Shown one piece after another: positions 47,481-59,509 of a stretch of 64,000 nt of DNA; the stretch's first letter is position 1; each line of letters opens with the position of its first letter. Both the position numbers and the translations under genes were made by a program. This stretch comes from Diphasiastrum complanatum (lineage: Eukaryota > Streptophyta > Lycopodiopsida > Lycopodiales > Lycopodiaceae): NCBI GenBank assembly GCA_029204225.1, contig CM055109.1, positions 32,246,927 to 32,310,926 of the forward strand. Direction: 5' to 3'. Under the pieces are notes generated by a model, which was given only the letters and a program-made list of their open reading frames with translations, was not told the DNA's origin and searched no databases.

Positions 47481-49334
47481 GTGGAGGCTTTAGATGTGTT
47501 ATCATGGTCTAGCTTTGTTTAAGACCAAGTAGATTGCCTTCCTTCTAGGTTTAGTTTGTCCAAGGCCTCTTTTCCATTATTATCCAAATGTAGGTAGCCT
47601 CATTTGTCAACCCCTATGGTTGTAGATGGTCTCTAACTTTTCCTTGGCACCCTTTTCCCTTGTTCTTGATTTTTCCAGATGGCGTGTGCAGGTTGGCCTG
47701 TTGGTCGTTGGTCGGGTGTTTTGCTATGTTGGTGTAATTACTAAGTTGGCTCATGTTATATGCTCAGTGTCTGAAACGTGCCCAAAGGTTGCCTTTAGGG
47801 CTTTCACACTGTTTCGGCCTTGTCATATTCCCTAGTTCCAAGTTTACAATAATTTCACTTCACGTGTTTTTCTCCTTTGGAGTGACCTCTTCCATCATTC
47901 ATGACTAGGGCTCTTCGACAGACAGGTTCCTTTGAAAAACACGCTCTACAATTATATATTAATAATAATTGATCCAATACATGATGAAATTTTAGCACAG
48001 TTGTGCCGGCTATTTTTGTAACTGACAAAAAAGCCATAAAATATTTTACTGGTCATTTCTAAGGCCGCAAAATTTTCACTAATCACTTTTAGGATAGGCT
48101 ATAGACAATTTTAATGCCAATTTTCCTCATAGCCGGGTTTTACATGCCAGTTTTTTTACAATCTTTTGAAAATATTAGCTCGATTTTCTGTGTGGAAATA
48201 TCAGCTAACATTTGTAACGACACTGGGTAGTTATGGCCCCCAACAACGGACCCAAAATCTTTGGTTTTGCAACAGTAGTCTACTTTACTAGTGCACATAA
48301 TTGTAACTGTAGCTTCGAGATCAACACCCTAAATGGGTGGTGCTAACCTGGTTCTTCATAGATCAGCTTTTAGCATGGTTCAGGTCTTCTCACTATATGG
48401 TACTTTCATTCCTTCAATACAACACCCACCCCTTAACCTAAATGACAAAAATGCCCCATTCTCTCAGAACATTATTTTCTCGAAACCGTGTAGTTTGGCA
48501 TGCAATTTGCATCTAAGAAAAAATGAAATTATGGATGTAGTTGGCAGTACCATGTTTATGGCCATTGTGTGGTGTGTATGCAGTAAGGTTTTAGTGCCTC
48601 ATTCTAGAAGCTGTTCATATCGGTGGAAAACAGTATATTTCTCTCACACTTCTAAGATCTGAATAATAACCATTGCTTTTTTCGGAAAATCCATGAAGTC
48701 TATAGAAAACTCATTCTCACCTCCTATGTTTGTGTGAGTGTGTCACTCGTCCTCACAAATTGGCTTTAGATCAAATTATTGTAAGTAATGTTTTTTTTTT
48801 TGTAGAGATTTCGTAAAAATTGGTGATGTGAAAACTTTCTTAGACATTTGATTCAAATGTATACATTCATTGCAGATCATCCATATTCATTAGAGGAGTT
48901 CCAAACACCAAAAGGGTCGTTTGTCAAGATGCTTTTATTGACAATTCAACTATTCAATGTACATGTGGCCCAATAAATTTTTTACACCTGTGAAGGAACG
49001 TAACATTGTTTGTCGGTCTGAAAAAAATTGGAGTTTTATGGTAATATTTTTGTACATTTCAAAACTCCCGCTGGGCAGGGTGATTTGACAATACTTGCTG
49101 CCCGCAAGACTCCTAACTGCTCGACTCTTAAAACTTATGGTTAGTAGTAATATACTTTGAGCAAACCATAGTTAAACAGAACTGCATATTTTAAAGAGGG
49201 CCAACCTGCAAGAAGCTGCAAAATATCATCTACAACAACATCAGCCATTAAACTACGGATGAGTAAAACAACAACAGCTTTTCTAGAAATTTTTCGATAA
49301 TTTCATAGAATTATATGCAAGATTTGATCATTCC
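47481..49334. other. No gene seen
   Basis: Stop-rich. Nothing recognised. Confidence 0.4.
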
Positions 49335-49865
49335 AATGGATTTTATGTGAAGAGTAGATCAATTTTACTTTTTAGCTCATCTCCATCCGAGTTCAAATAA
49401 GAAAGTTATGGCTAATCAAAGAATTTGATGATGTGCAATATCGCCATGACGCGATAATAGACAGATTTTTTTTACTAGAATGTAGATCCTCACGTGGTGG
49501 AGATATTCCACATCATCAAATGCCACGTCATCAAATGCCACATCATCAAATGCTTATCTTGTACTATAAATCTTTGATCTACCATAACTTTTTTATCTGA
49601 ACTTTGATAGAGATGGGGTCAAAAGCCAAATTGATCTACTCTTTGCATGGAATATGATGATGTGGCATATCGCCATGACGCGAGAATAGACAAGTTTTTT
49701 TTTACCAGAATGAAGATCCTCGCGTGGTGGAGATATTCCACATAATCAAGTGTCGCGTCATCAAATGCTTATCTTGTACTATAAATCTTTGATCTACCAT
49801 AACTTTCTTATCTGATAGAGATGAGGTCAAAAGCAAAATTGATCTACTCTTTGCATAGAATATGA
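49335..49865. repeat. Tandem duplication with an inverted arm
   Basis: Two direct units of about 215-220 bp (49429-49650 and 49651-49865) share gccatgacgcgaKaatagac and gtggagatattccacat. 49335-49435 is an inverted match to 49540-49650 (gaagagtagatcaatttt against its complement). Inside unit 1, 'cacRtcatcaaatgc' repeats three times. The fold-back plus tandem layout suggests a decayed fold-back element. Confidence 0.8.
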
Positions 49866-50031
49866 TGGAATGTTTGTATCTTGCTTATGATTCTATAAAA
49901 ATAAAAATCTTGCATTTTCATTTCATAATTGAGTTCTTTTTATTTTGCATTTTCAAATTTGAAAAAAACATAAAAGCAAAATTCAGACCCAACTTCAAGT
50001 TCTCCCTTATTTTTATAGTTTAAGAGAAGAG

Positions 50032-50122
50032 GATTTGAACCATAGATGCACTGCATTTCTGAATCGCATTCAGAAACGTGGTTCAGAAACGCATTTCTAA
50101 AATTTAAAAAAATTCTAGAAAC

Positions 50123-50164
<42 letters not shown>

Positions 50165-50777
50165 GATTTTTTTATGGGCAATATGGGTATCAGATGAAAG
50201 CTCTAATTAAGAGCATAATTACTGTGTAGTTTGTCGATTGTTTCGGGTGCAGGATGGTCCAGTTCAGGTGCATTAATCCATGTTGGATTCTGTCAAGGAT
50301 AAAAATTTAAAACTAACCTCTAGTCTGTTTGTTACGATCACAGATGGTCCTAGTAAGTGTGTTTTCGCTCAGGGAGTTGGAAGGCCAAATCATGAAGAGG
50401 CCTTACCGTCGGGGCCGGGGTCTATCGGCAGCCCCCAGACCCTGCCATTGGGGGCGTTGCCCCCGCAAACCTCCCACCGGGTGGCTACTGCCCCCCGGAC
50501 CCCCCCGGGGGCTACTGCCTCCGAACCCCCCACCGGGGGCTACTGCCTCCTGAACCCCTTGAGCATATATTGAAAACCAGAGCAAATAACAATCAAATAG
50601 ATATTGAAAATAAGATCTGTTTGTGCCCCATCTACTGCACTTTTGAGAGGAAAAACGCTGGTTTGACCATTGATTCCCTAAAAAAATTTCAGCCATAAGC
50701 TATTTTCCCAAAAAAAAAAAAAAATTAGTACGATTATGGGAGGAGAAAAGCGTTTCTATGCATCTATGATTTGAACC
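50032..50777. mobile_element. Mutator-like MITE with GC hairpin block, copy 2
   Basis: The element is 50042-50767 (726 bp), flanked by a perfect 10-bp duplication GATTTGAACC (50032-50041, 50768-50777). Termini ATAGATGCA and TGCATCTAT form a 9-bp perfect inverted repeat. It is in the opposite orientation to copy 1: tgtgtagtttgtcgattgtt (50223) pairs with 42439-42461. Its GC block (50400-50560) has three tandem units of about 27 bp around ggctactgccYcc. Includes a (TA)n run at 50124-50161. Confidence 0.85.
50124..50161 (+). repeat. (TA)n microsatellite
   Basis: About 19 TA units inside MITE copy 2. Confidence 0.95.
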
Positions 50778-50994
50778 TACAAGGTTAAGCCTTGTCTTCC
50801 AAACCCTTAATCCTACAAAAAGGGTGGTTAATCTACTATCAGAGTAAACGTCTTACTTAATCAAGAAGCTATAAACATCAGTACATTATTTACAGCAATA
50901 TTATCTATTAATCTAAGGGAGAGTAGAATAACAATAAACTTGAACTCTGTGAAAAGCAATCAACACCTACAAGAACAAGACATATAGCATCAAT

Positions 50995-50997
<3 letters not shown>

Positions 50998-51062
<65 letters not shown>
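50998..51062 (+). repeat. (GA)n microsatellite
   Basis: About 32 GA units. Confidence 0.97.
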
Positions 51063-51064
<2 letters not shown>

Positions 51065-51914
51065 AAAACTTCCTCACAAAGCTCCTCAAAGTCATTCTCG
51101 GGAAGACTCAAAAGTATTCAACAAGCTGATATGCAAATTAGTGTGACAACATGACTAGAGAAATCTAAAAGGCTAGAGGTTCTATGTATGTAAAACTTCG
51201 ATCTACAAATATTGTTCATGGGCTTTAGGAGTTGTGTAATCCATTACACATGAAATTTTGGAGGGAATTTTCTCCCGCTTGTGGCGCGCGTGCTTTGTTT
51301 CATGCGCACTGTTAATATACTTCAAAAAATGAGCCAGCCACACAACTTAGATGGCGGGCAGCAACGGAAACTAAGAAAACGAGAAAAAATTCTGGTCATT
51401 TTATCATTCTCTCTCTAACATTCTCTTACTAAGGCACGATTTCTTATACGGCCCTTTTGGAATCAAAAACTCCTTTAATGTTCCAAGGTGGTTTGAAGTT
51501 CTTCCTTTCCTCTTAAGTTTAGATAGTAGTAGCAGGTAATTTGTGCATTTGCTTCTTTGAAGTAAGTCATTTGGGATGAACAATAAAGGGTTCCCCATTA
51601 CATGAATGCTGATTCAAAAAGGTGATTTCACCAACCAACACCTCGATCAAATTGACTCCATTCACCTTAAGTTCCACAAGCATAAGTGGCTTTTCGTAAC
51701 TTCTCATCCGATCCAATTATAGGTACAAAGCATAAATATATTTCAACAACTATCTTCAACTCTCTCATATTGTTGACATTTTCTCTAAATTAGTGTGTTT
51801 CAAGCTTGTTACCTCAACGCATGTAAAACTACCATGTGGAGACTTTTGCTTCTCTTTTTTTGTCATATCTCCAGATTCTTCGTCAGTTTGCACAATTATG
51901 TCTTGTCTATGAAG
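51063..51914. other. No gene seen
   Basis: No coding or repeat partner found. Confidence 0.4.
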
Positions 51915-52549
51915 TCACAACATTCCTGAGAAAGTTTTCCGACAGAATGAGCGAAGTCGCTGATTGACATCATGTGGAGTCCGGGCAAGGGACAAAAAAA
52001 TCTCGTCATGTGGGGGTCTCGCATGCGCCGGGACCGCCGGAACCAGGCCTCTGCACACACACACGCAGATGAGGTCTATTGTGCCTTTGGAGTATATATG
52101 CAAGCAGAATCACGTTTCCTAAAATATTATGGGATAAAGCATGGATGTCACGTGCCAAGAAAGCAAGGAAGAGGAAAAGTAGGGGCCGGGCAGGGCGGCG
52201 GGCAGCATCATGGGGACATGCTTGGGCATTCAATGTTCAACTTGGTCACGACCAAATGAGGCGTGCCAGTAAGATACGAGGCTCAGTGAGCAACGAAGCT
52301 CACTGGTCAATAGGGTGTGCTCCCCCACAATTGGTTTTCAGAGCTCACTTAACATGGATTTAGGACTTGGTGGACCTCCAATACTTTACTCATGAATTCT
52401 TGACAACAATGGTCAGTGGGGCTCACTACCTCATTCCTGCCAGCGATGATTAGTAGGATCATGAATAGTGATGTCTATTGGCAAAATCACAATGAGCCTT
52501 GATGTTTCTATTGTATCAGAATCAAATGGTTCTTTAACAACAATATTCT

Positions 52550-53203
52550 TGTTAAATTTTACAAGAAAGAGACAAGTATAATCACATAAATTTTTCAAGG
52601 ATTACATAAATCTTTTTCCCCATTCCAATTCACTCTCACAATACTGAACATGGTCTGAAGATGGAAAATCAGCATAACCAACAAACAGAACAGAATATCT
52701 GCTCAGAACACTCAACCTTGTCCAAGTGATAAGAGCTTATTAAGCTTTTACAACCTTACAGAATATTCTACTTCTCCAATCAAATAAAACTCTGCAAATA
52801 AGGCTAACTTATCAGGACAACAACCCAAGAAATATGTTATAGCAATCAATGCCAAAAATTGTAGCAGCCTGCTGCCATACAGAATCTACAAAAACAGAGT
52901 TTTAATAAACTCAGAACATTACTTGACTTGAAAACATGACATGCTAATAACATAGCCACTCACAAGAATAGAAGACAAGAACTCCGAAAAAGAGAAGAGA
53001 ACGATACGTTGCCATTTTTATTACAAGTATTTATTCTATTCAGACTAACCTATCTTTTAATTATTTAATCAAGCTACTAAGTTTAAAAGATTCCAACTAA
53101 CTATTTGTCTGAGTGGGATGACCACTTTCAACATAAAACAAAAAAAGCTAACGCAATCACTAAGTGGGTTAATGGATGAGGTTCGTGGGGCAAATACCTA
53201 ACA
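52550..53203 (-). repeat. LTR, left (3') of deletion-derivative Copia
   Basis: 654 bp, direct repeat of 54413-55104. Confidence 0.93.
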
Positions 53204-53229
53204 CCCCCTCTTGAACCAAGAACCTCATC

Positions 53230-54353
53230 CTACTCCCAAGCTTGCCCTATCTTTTTCAAATTCCTACCTAATGGTTTTGTGAAGACATCAGCAGTCATAT
53301 CAGATGTCTTCATGAATTCAACTGCTATTTCTGATTTTTGTATGATATCTCTGATATGATGATACTTCAGTGGAATATGCTTGGTTCTAGAATGAAAAAT
53401 AGGATTCTTGGACAGATTTATGGCACTTTGATTGTCACCAAGAAGTACTTTCCTAGGAATTGTGTATGGTGTATAGCTATCCAGAATATCCCTTCTAAGT
53501 GTAATGTGGGCAGTAGCACCAGAATTTACAACCACAGATGAGAAATATTCAAAAGTAGAACAAACAATATCATCAATTACCTCCACTGAGTAGGCAGCTT
53601 CTTCATCATTATCAGAAATAGAAGATTCTGCAACATTGGCTTCATCTGCTACCTTCTTCCAGCATTTATTGATCAGATGTCCTGGTTTATCACAATAAAA
53701 GCATCTGGTCAATTTCCTTTGCATAGGATTTTCACCGTCGGGTTGATCCTGGAGTTTCTTCACAAATTTTCTCCTCTGTCTGACCAACATAGCTTTTTCA
53801 ACATCTTCTTCCCCCTATGCCTCTATACGCATTTGCTGCATCTTCAAATGTGACATTTGGAGTCCTCATCAGAATGGCTCTGAGTGATTGATATGAGGAT
53901 GGCAAAGACTTGATAAAAAATAAGAACTTCTGCATTGCAGGGATTTGATACTGCACACCAGCAGCAGCCAACTGGGCATAAATTTCTCTCATCTTGCTCA
54001 CATGCTTATCAAGATCCTCACCATTCCATTTCATGCTCAATGATTGATTGCTCAAGTGCAAAACTTGAGTTCCTGACTTAGCCTCAAAGTCCTGTTGGAG
54101 TTTCTCCCAAATTTCATGGCTGGTGTTGCAGCCTTCAGTGGTCATCAAAATATCTTCAGATAAAGATAAGGAAATTAGAGAGGCAGCTTTATCGTCCTAC
54201 TTTATGATCTCCAATTTCAGGTTTCTGAATGGTGCCATCAACATAGCCCCAAAAGCCTTCCCCTTTCAACAACATCTTAGTTTTGTGCTTCCAAAATCTG
54301 TAGTTAGAACTGTCCAATACAATGCTAATCTTCTGTGACAGATTTGAAGCCAT
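53230..54353 (-). pseudogene. Copia gag-protease joined to RNase H end
   Basis: Minus strand from ATG 54353: MASNLSQKISIVLDSSNYRF, then gag helices (EIWEKLQQDFEAKSG, MREIYAQLAAAGVQYQIPAM), the zinc knuckle CFYCDKPGHLINKC (CX2CX4HX4C), and a protease start VVVNSGATAHIT whose catalytic Asp is replaced by Asn. At about 53440 it passes without a stop into LLGDNQSAINLSKNPIFHSR and MTADVFTKPLGRN, the RNase H C-terminus. Integrase, reverse transcriptase and most of RNase H are deleted in frame. Frameshifts near 54195 and 53800 separate gag from the rest. Confidence 0.9.
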
Positions 54354-54412
54354 TTTATGCTTCAAGAACTTTGAGAGGAAAAAGACCAAGGGTAAAGCTG
54401 CTTTGATACCAT

Positions 54413-55104
54413 TGTTAAATTTTAAAAGAAAGAGACAAGTACAATCACAAAAATCTTTCAAGGATTGATCCAAATGATGCGGAATGACATAAATCTTTTA
54501 CCCCAATCCAATTCACTCTCACAATACTGAACATGGTCTGAAGATGGAAAATCAGGATAACCAACAAACAGAACAGAATATCTGCTCAGAACACTCAACC
54601 TTGTCCAAGTGATAAGAGGTTATTAAGCTTTTACAACCTTACAGCATATTCTACTTCTCCAATCAAATAAAACTCTGCAAATAAGGCTAACTTATTAGGA
54701 CAACAACCCAAGAAATATGTTATAGCATTCAATGCCAAAAATTGCAGCAGCCTGCTGCCATACAGAATCAGCAGAAACGAATTTTCAATAAACTCAGAAC
54801 ATTACTTGACCTGAAAACATGAAATGCTAATAACATAGCCATTCACAAGAATAGAAGACAAGAACTCAGAAAAAGAGAAGAGAACCATACATTGCCATTT
54901 ATATTACAAGTATTTATTTTACTCAGACTAACCTATCTGCTCAGACTAACCTATCTTTTATTTATTTAATCAAGCTACTAAGTTTAAAAGATTCTAACTA
55001 ACTATTTGTCTGAGTGGGATGACCACTTTCAACATAAAACAAAAAAAGCTGACCCAATCACTAAGTGGGTTAGTGGATGAGGTTCGTGGGGTAAATACCT
55101 AACA
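54413..55104 (-). repeat. LTR, right (5') of deletion-derivative Copia
   Basis: 692 bp. Longer through a roughly 20-bp insertion near 54475 and a short tandem repeat near 54930. Confidence 0.93.
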
Positions 55105-57260
55105 ATTCTGACGGTAGCGAAGGTCAAGTAATGTGCTTATCTTCTGCCAAGAAAGTGGCTTGATCTCTGCCACAAATATGCGATTGACAGAACGCTGGAA
55201 ATTCTCTATACGTAATTTGGAAATATAACTCCCTGTAATAATAGGAGGAGTTCTGGCTTCGCAGATCAGAAGTGCGGGGACTTTTGGTAGAAAGGGAATA
55301 TCAAACACTATCTTCAAAGGCAGAACCTACTTGAATCTACAAATTGAGAATGTGCTCCTGTTGTCTCAAACACACGCTATAATCTCATGGACGCGATTGG
55401 CTGCCAACAGATGTGTGAGTATTCACCATAGACAACGCTAGTTTGTTACAAAAACAGTGATTGAGTTCTTTGCCAGAAATGTGCGATGGGCTGCGTCAGA
55501 ACTACACTCAATGTATTCTCAGAAAAAGGTGAACTGCAACTGTGGGCAGCGATGGATCACCCAATTTATAGAGTAAAAGTTCCGATGGTTTGTACAGTGA
55601 TCTTACTCAAAAGTAGTGCTCAAGAGCTTTGATGGTGATGCTCAGAGAAGATGTTTAAAACAGCTACCTTCGTCTAAAGTGTGCTATGAGCTAGCAATGA
55701 AGGTGTGTTGCAGCTGTCTCAAGAATTAGTGAATGAATAGCCATAACAATACGCTGAACAATTGCCATATGACTTTGATTGAAGATTGCCACGAGACTGT
55801 ACTGAAGCCTCCTCAAAAATGTAGGCACCCGGCAGTATTGAATGCACTGGAATGAACCACTAGAATTGCGCTAGAACAATGCTTCAGAAAGATGCTTAAC
55901 TGGTCAGGTATACTGCCTACGACATGAAATTGGCGTACAACAGAAGTGTTGTAAAATAGCAATAAGAATGCATTGTAAAATAGCAATAAGAATGCGTTGG
56001 ATCTCTGCCAACTGGAAAAACTGGACATGCAAGTGTCTGTCAACAGGACATAGTATTAGCAGATAGATGAAAAGGGGAGTTTATAACTGCGCTCAACACT
56101 CAGTGTTGGCAGTTTCAGACTCACACTGCGGATCAAGGCCATGCTGATTTGGAGCTACCGCTAAGTGATAGTGAATATGTCTCAGAGGAGTAGTAACATT
56201 GTTCCATTGCTGAGCAATGGATTATGGGAGAGCTTGAATATAAGTGGTTTTCTGCTTAAAAATTCCTTAGCAGAGAGTAAACAACATTCAATCCATAACT
56301 CACTGGCCGACGATCTATTAATGGCTCTGGCAGTAATCCATCACTTCCCAACAATGGTTAAGATAGACGTGGCCACGGGCCAGTAATGGAGTAGCTCCTG
56401 GGTATTACTCATAATAGCATGACTTCTTCAAGAAGGTTGTTCATAATAGCATGCTATATAAGCACATCCCCTTACCGACTGACTTCTCAATAGCTTTAAA
56501 AATGTTGGGTTGAATTTGTCAATAATAGAAGTATATTAGGTTTCCCATTAAATTTTCCGTCTAATATGTTCACAAAAAAAGCTATGACACAAAAGTAGAA
56601 CCCTCATTACACTCATAATGACACTTGTCCTCACCCTTTCATAAAAAAACTAGTGGAGATCTACGAAAACGTAATGGAGCGAGTATTGTTCTTCAAGGAT
56701 GAGACCTGTGATGGAAGTCATCTAAAAAGAAACTTTATGAGACTCTCAACCCAAAATTGGTGAAAAGATATGACTCCCTACTTATCTGAGAGATCTCACA
56801 ATCCACACATCTTTCAATCACACATGAAGTATTGATAAGATGATATAAAGTAAGACCAATTCAAAGAAAGAAAACGCTCAACTTATGATCATCAATATCT
56901 ACCTTATCATCAATATCTACCTTATGCATGATGAATGGATCAAAGTAGAAAATAAGCATCTAAGGACAAAAGATCTCGATCTATGATGGAAAGTGGTGCA
57001 TACATCAAAAGGATATAAGCATGAGATCCTAACTTCTATCACTCAAACAATTAGCCTCTCTTGAACAAACAAGCTCTCAACAGAGCAAAACCTTTGCAAC
57101 CAAATCGGCTAAACATACTCAACACACTATTGCATAAAACCCTCTTTCTGTCTCAAAGGTTCATCCCCCTTTTTGAACTCTAAGGGAAGTGCTCCTTTTA
57201 TAGCCAATCTTCAATGAGCCCCCCTTCAACATGGGGTTTTGCCAATCTTCATCCACCCCA

Positions 57261-57479
57261 TGCCCTCTGGTTTACCACTTCTGTGTTTTCTGCCTGTCAG
57301 CAGAGGTTGTGGGCTTATTTTTTACGTTTTCATTCTTATTACAATGCCCAGATCAAGCAGAATGGACAGATTTCAACGTTGTAGTACTTAGAATTTGCTT
57401 CGAACAGGAACACAGATCATGCTACACAGTAACATAGACAGAAAATGCTCTCCATAGCAAGCTCACATAGCAACTGTAT
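57261..57479. other. Probable LTR remainder
   Basis: May hold the rest of the minus-strand LTR that ends at 57480; no partner to fix it. Confidence 0.25.
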
Positions 57480-57985
57480 TTCTCAAAATGAAATTACACT
57501 GTACATATAGTTGTTCACTCAGGCAACCCATGCATGACCCAGGTTGCCGTTGGCGGGACGTGTGTCCCGTCGACTTGCCTCGTGGCGAGGCCAACTGATC
57601 CTTATCAACTGATAGGACCCACAATACAGTAGCACAGTGATTCTACTTTAATTCTAACTCTCTCCCTTAAAGTAGAGTCTACTATTTATACAGTCATATA
57701 CATAGCTTTAAAGTCAACAAACTTTAAGTACAGAAAGCTTTGATCTAAACGATGTGATCCTTCACTGACAAGTTAATGAAGGTCAAAGCTTTCCTCATCT
57801 TCTTGTCGAACACTTTGATATCCGCTTCATTTGACGGCCTTCTCTCATCACCTGTGATGACTTCCCACACGTCTTTCTCCATCAGTATGTTTTTCCTTTT
57901 GAATTTCCACACTGCATATTTAGAAATCTCATCCAATTTGCTACTTTCACTCAAAATGGACTCTCCCATGTTTGTCATCACAAAA
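57480..57985 (-). mobile_element. Deletion-derivative Copia: gag start joined to 3' end
   Basis: Minus strand: gag N-terminus MTNMGESILSESSKLDEISK, then YAVWKFKRKNILMEKDVWEV (the Copia gag start domain) to DHIV at about 57748. It passes directly into FRSKLSVLKVC-type RNase H end, the polypurine tract (about 57661-57671) and about 190 bp of LTR matching 15327-15505 inverted. Everything from mid-gag to late RNase H is missing, a second independent internal deletion. No primer site or 5' LTR seen upstream of 57985. Confidence 0.8.
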
Positions 57986-59190
57986 CTGCTTGAAACTTCT
58001 GTCGTAGGCTAAAAGCAATATGCCGAGGCCAACTGTGATGTCAGAAGTTAAAAATAATGACCTGCACTTTTTCCCTTACCAGGCCACTCGCCGCTTTTCC
58101 ACCAAATTGAGAGCCAAAGCGGCGTCGCCTTCTGAAATGCACTCAGTCGTCAACTCCCAACAACGTGCCCAATGGGAATGGTGAAATCACTGTTGGCGCA
58201 CTCCGAACACTTTCTCTGCTGAAATCACTCTATTTTGCTGTATTGTACTTGTAGGTACAATCCGGGTGCCCTTCGTTTGGAGTCTGTAGCCCTTCGTTTG
58301 GGTCAAAACGGATAAAGAAGGCAAAATTAAGGGTTTTTTCACTTTTTTTGGAACTATTTCTTCAGTTTGAAGAGGCTTCAACCTTCAGTGAATTTGGACC
58401 CAACTCAACTTTCAAAGTGGAGATTTTTAATAAAATTGAATGGCTAAATGCCCTTCAGCCCCTTCTAATGAAGTTTCCCATGGAAGGAAGGAGTCCAACG
58501 ATCTCTTCACATCTCACGGTCCCTATTATTTGTTGAGAATTTAGTCTCCACCATCCATTCTCCCCAACCTTCATCTAGCAGTTCAGATTTAATCCGTGTG
58601 TTTGATCCTCCACCAACCATTAGCGCCCTAGAGACACGATGTCTTCCCACGCATTGGTCGCACGTGAGATCCACGAGCTCTCTTCTTCCTTGTCTTCCCA
58701 ATTTTGGATATGGTTGCCCCCTAAAAATGCTTATGGTTCCTCAGACTCAGCATGGCTGTCCACGGCCACTTCAGATTTGATTGAACTAAGCAGGGTGGCC
58801 TCTTTCCAACTTTTACAACAATAAATGCCCTCCACTAGAGGTCACCATCAAAAGGTGGCTCACTCTACTTTCTTTAAGAGGGGTCTACTTGCATTTATTA
58901 CATTAGCCTAGAAATACTAATTCCTACATGGTCATTCCATCTTTCGGGATTCACCATGAGGCTTACACAGTTCTTGCTTGTCATTCCTAAGTAGCATTTC
59001 TCGGCTCTCAGTCTTTGTTTGTCTCGGTCTAAGGTGAGAGGTGCTCTTGGTTAGCTTTGGTCGAGTATCTTGGGGATTCGTCAGAATCAGCCAACATACC
59101 TTTTGGAAATTCTCTAAACATTATCAAGATATCGTTGAATATTGATATGTTGGTGTTGATCTATCTCTAATGAACTACTCACATACGCCT
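57986..59190. other. No gene assigned
   Basis: Short open pieces on both strands have no recognised family. 58860-59100 may be old LTR DNA. Confidence 0.3.
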
Positions 59191-59505
59191 AGTCATGAAT
59201 GTTTGCGTTGATTGGTCCCACTATGTCATCTATGTTGCTTGAGATTCGGAAGTTATGGGGTGGTTCTTTGCCCTTTCCAAGACCAAGGAGTTTGTTGAAT
59301 TTTTTGAGTATTTCGACAATATTGACTTTGGAACAAAGGTGGTTGGTTGACTTCTAATCTTGCTTATAAAACTATGATTGAGAGTTGCATACCCTTGAGG
59401 TTATAGTGACCACATTCTTATTACCCTGGCTTACAAGATTCCAAGACCGATTGCAAAACTTTGTTTTGCTCAAAAGGTTGTTTTATAGTAGTCTGAACTA
59501 CAAAC
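59191..59505 (+). repeat. Unclassified dispersed repeat, copy 3
   Basis: Matches 45500-45790. Runs on into DNA that leads to Gypsy protease, which suggests this repeat family is a Gypsy leader or gag. Confidence 0.6.
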
Positions 59506-59509
59506 CAGT

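Larger units (their letters stand above)
52545..55109 (-). mobile_element. Deletion-derivative Copia with LTRs and 5-bp target duplication
   Basis: LTRs 52550-53203 and 54413-55104 are flanked by ATTCT at 52545-52549 and 55105-55109. On the minus strand the primer site TGGTATCAAAGCAGC (tRNA-Met type) follows the right LTR, and the polypurine tract AAGAGGGGG precedes the left. LTR ends are TG...CA in the listed direction (tgttaaattt...cctaaca). The interior is only 1.2 kb, so most of pol is deleted. The right LTR has two small extra segments, including a tandem ctcagactaacctatctg. Confidence 0.93.
51915..57260. repeat. Unclassified dispersed repeat, copy 2 (split by Copia)
   Basis: The two parts, 51915-52549 and 55105-57260, match copy 1 (45880-47370) in order. 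The Copia element at 52550-55104 inserted between them, and copy 1 lacks it at the matching place, which confirms the insertion boundaries. No gene in either part. Confidence 0.6.

Noticed and set aside
50280-50696. Pro/Gly-rich open frames on both strands
   Set aside because: Produced by the GC hairpin block of MITE copy 2.
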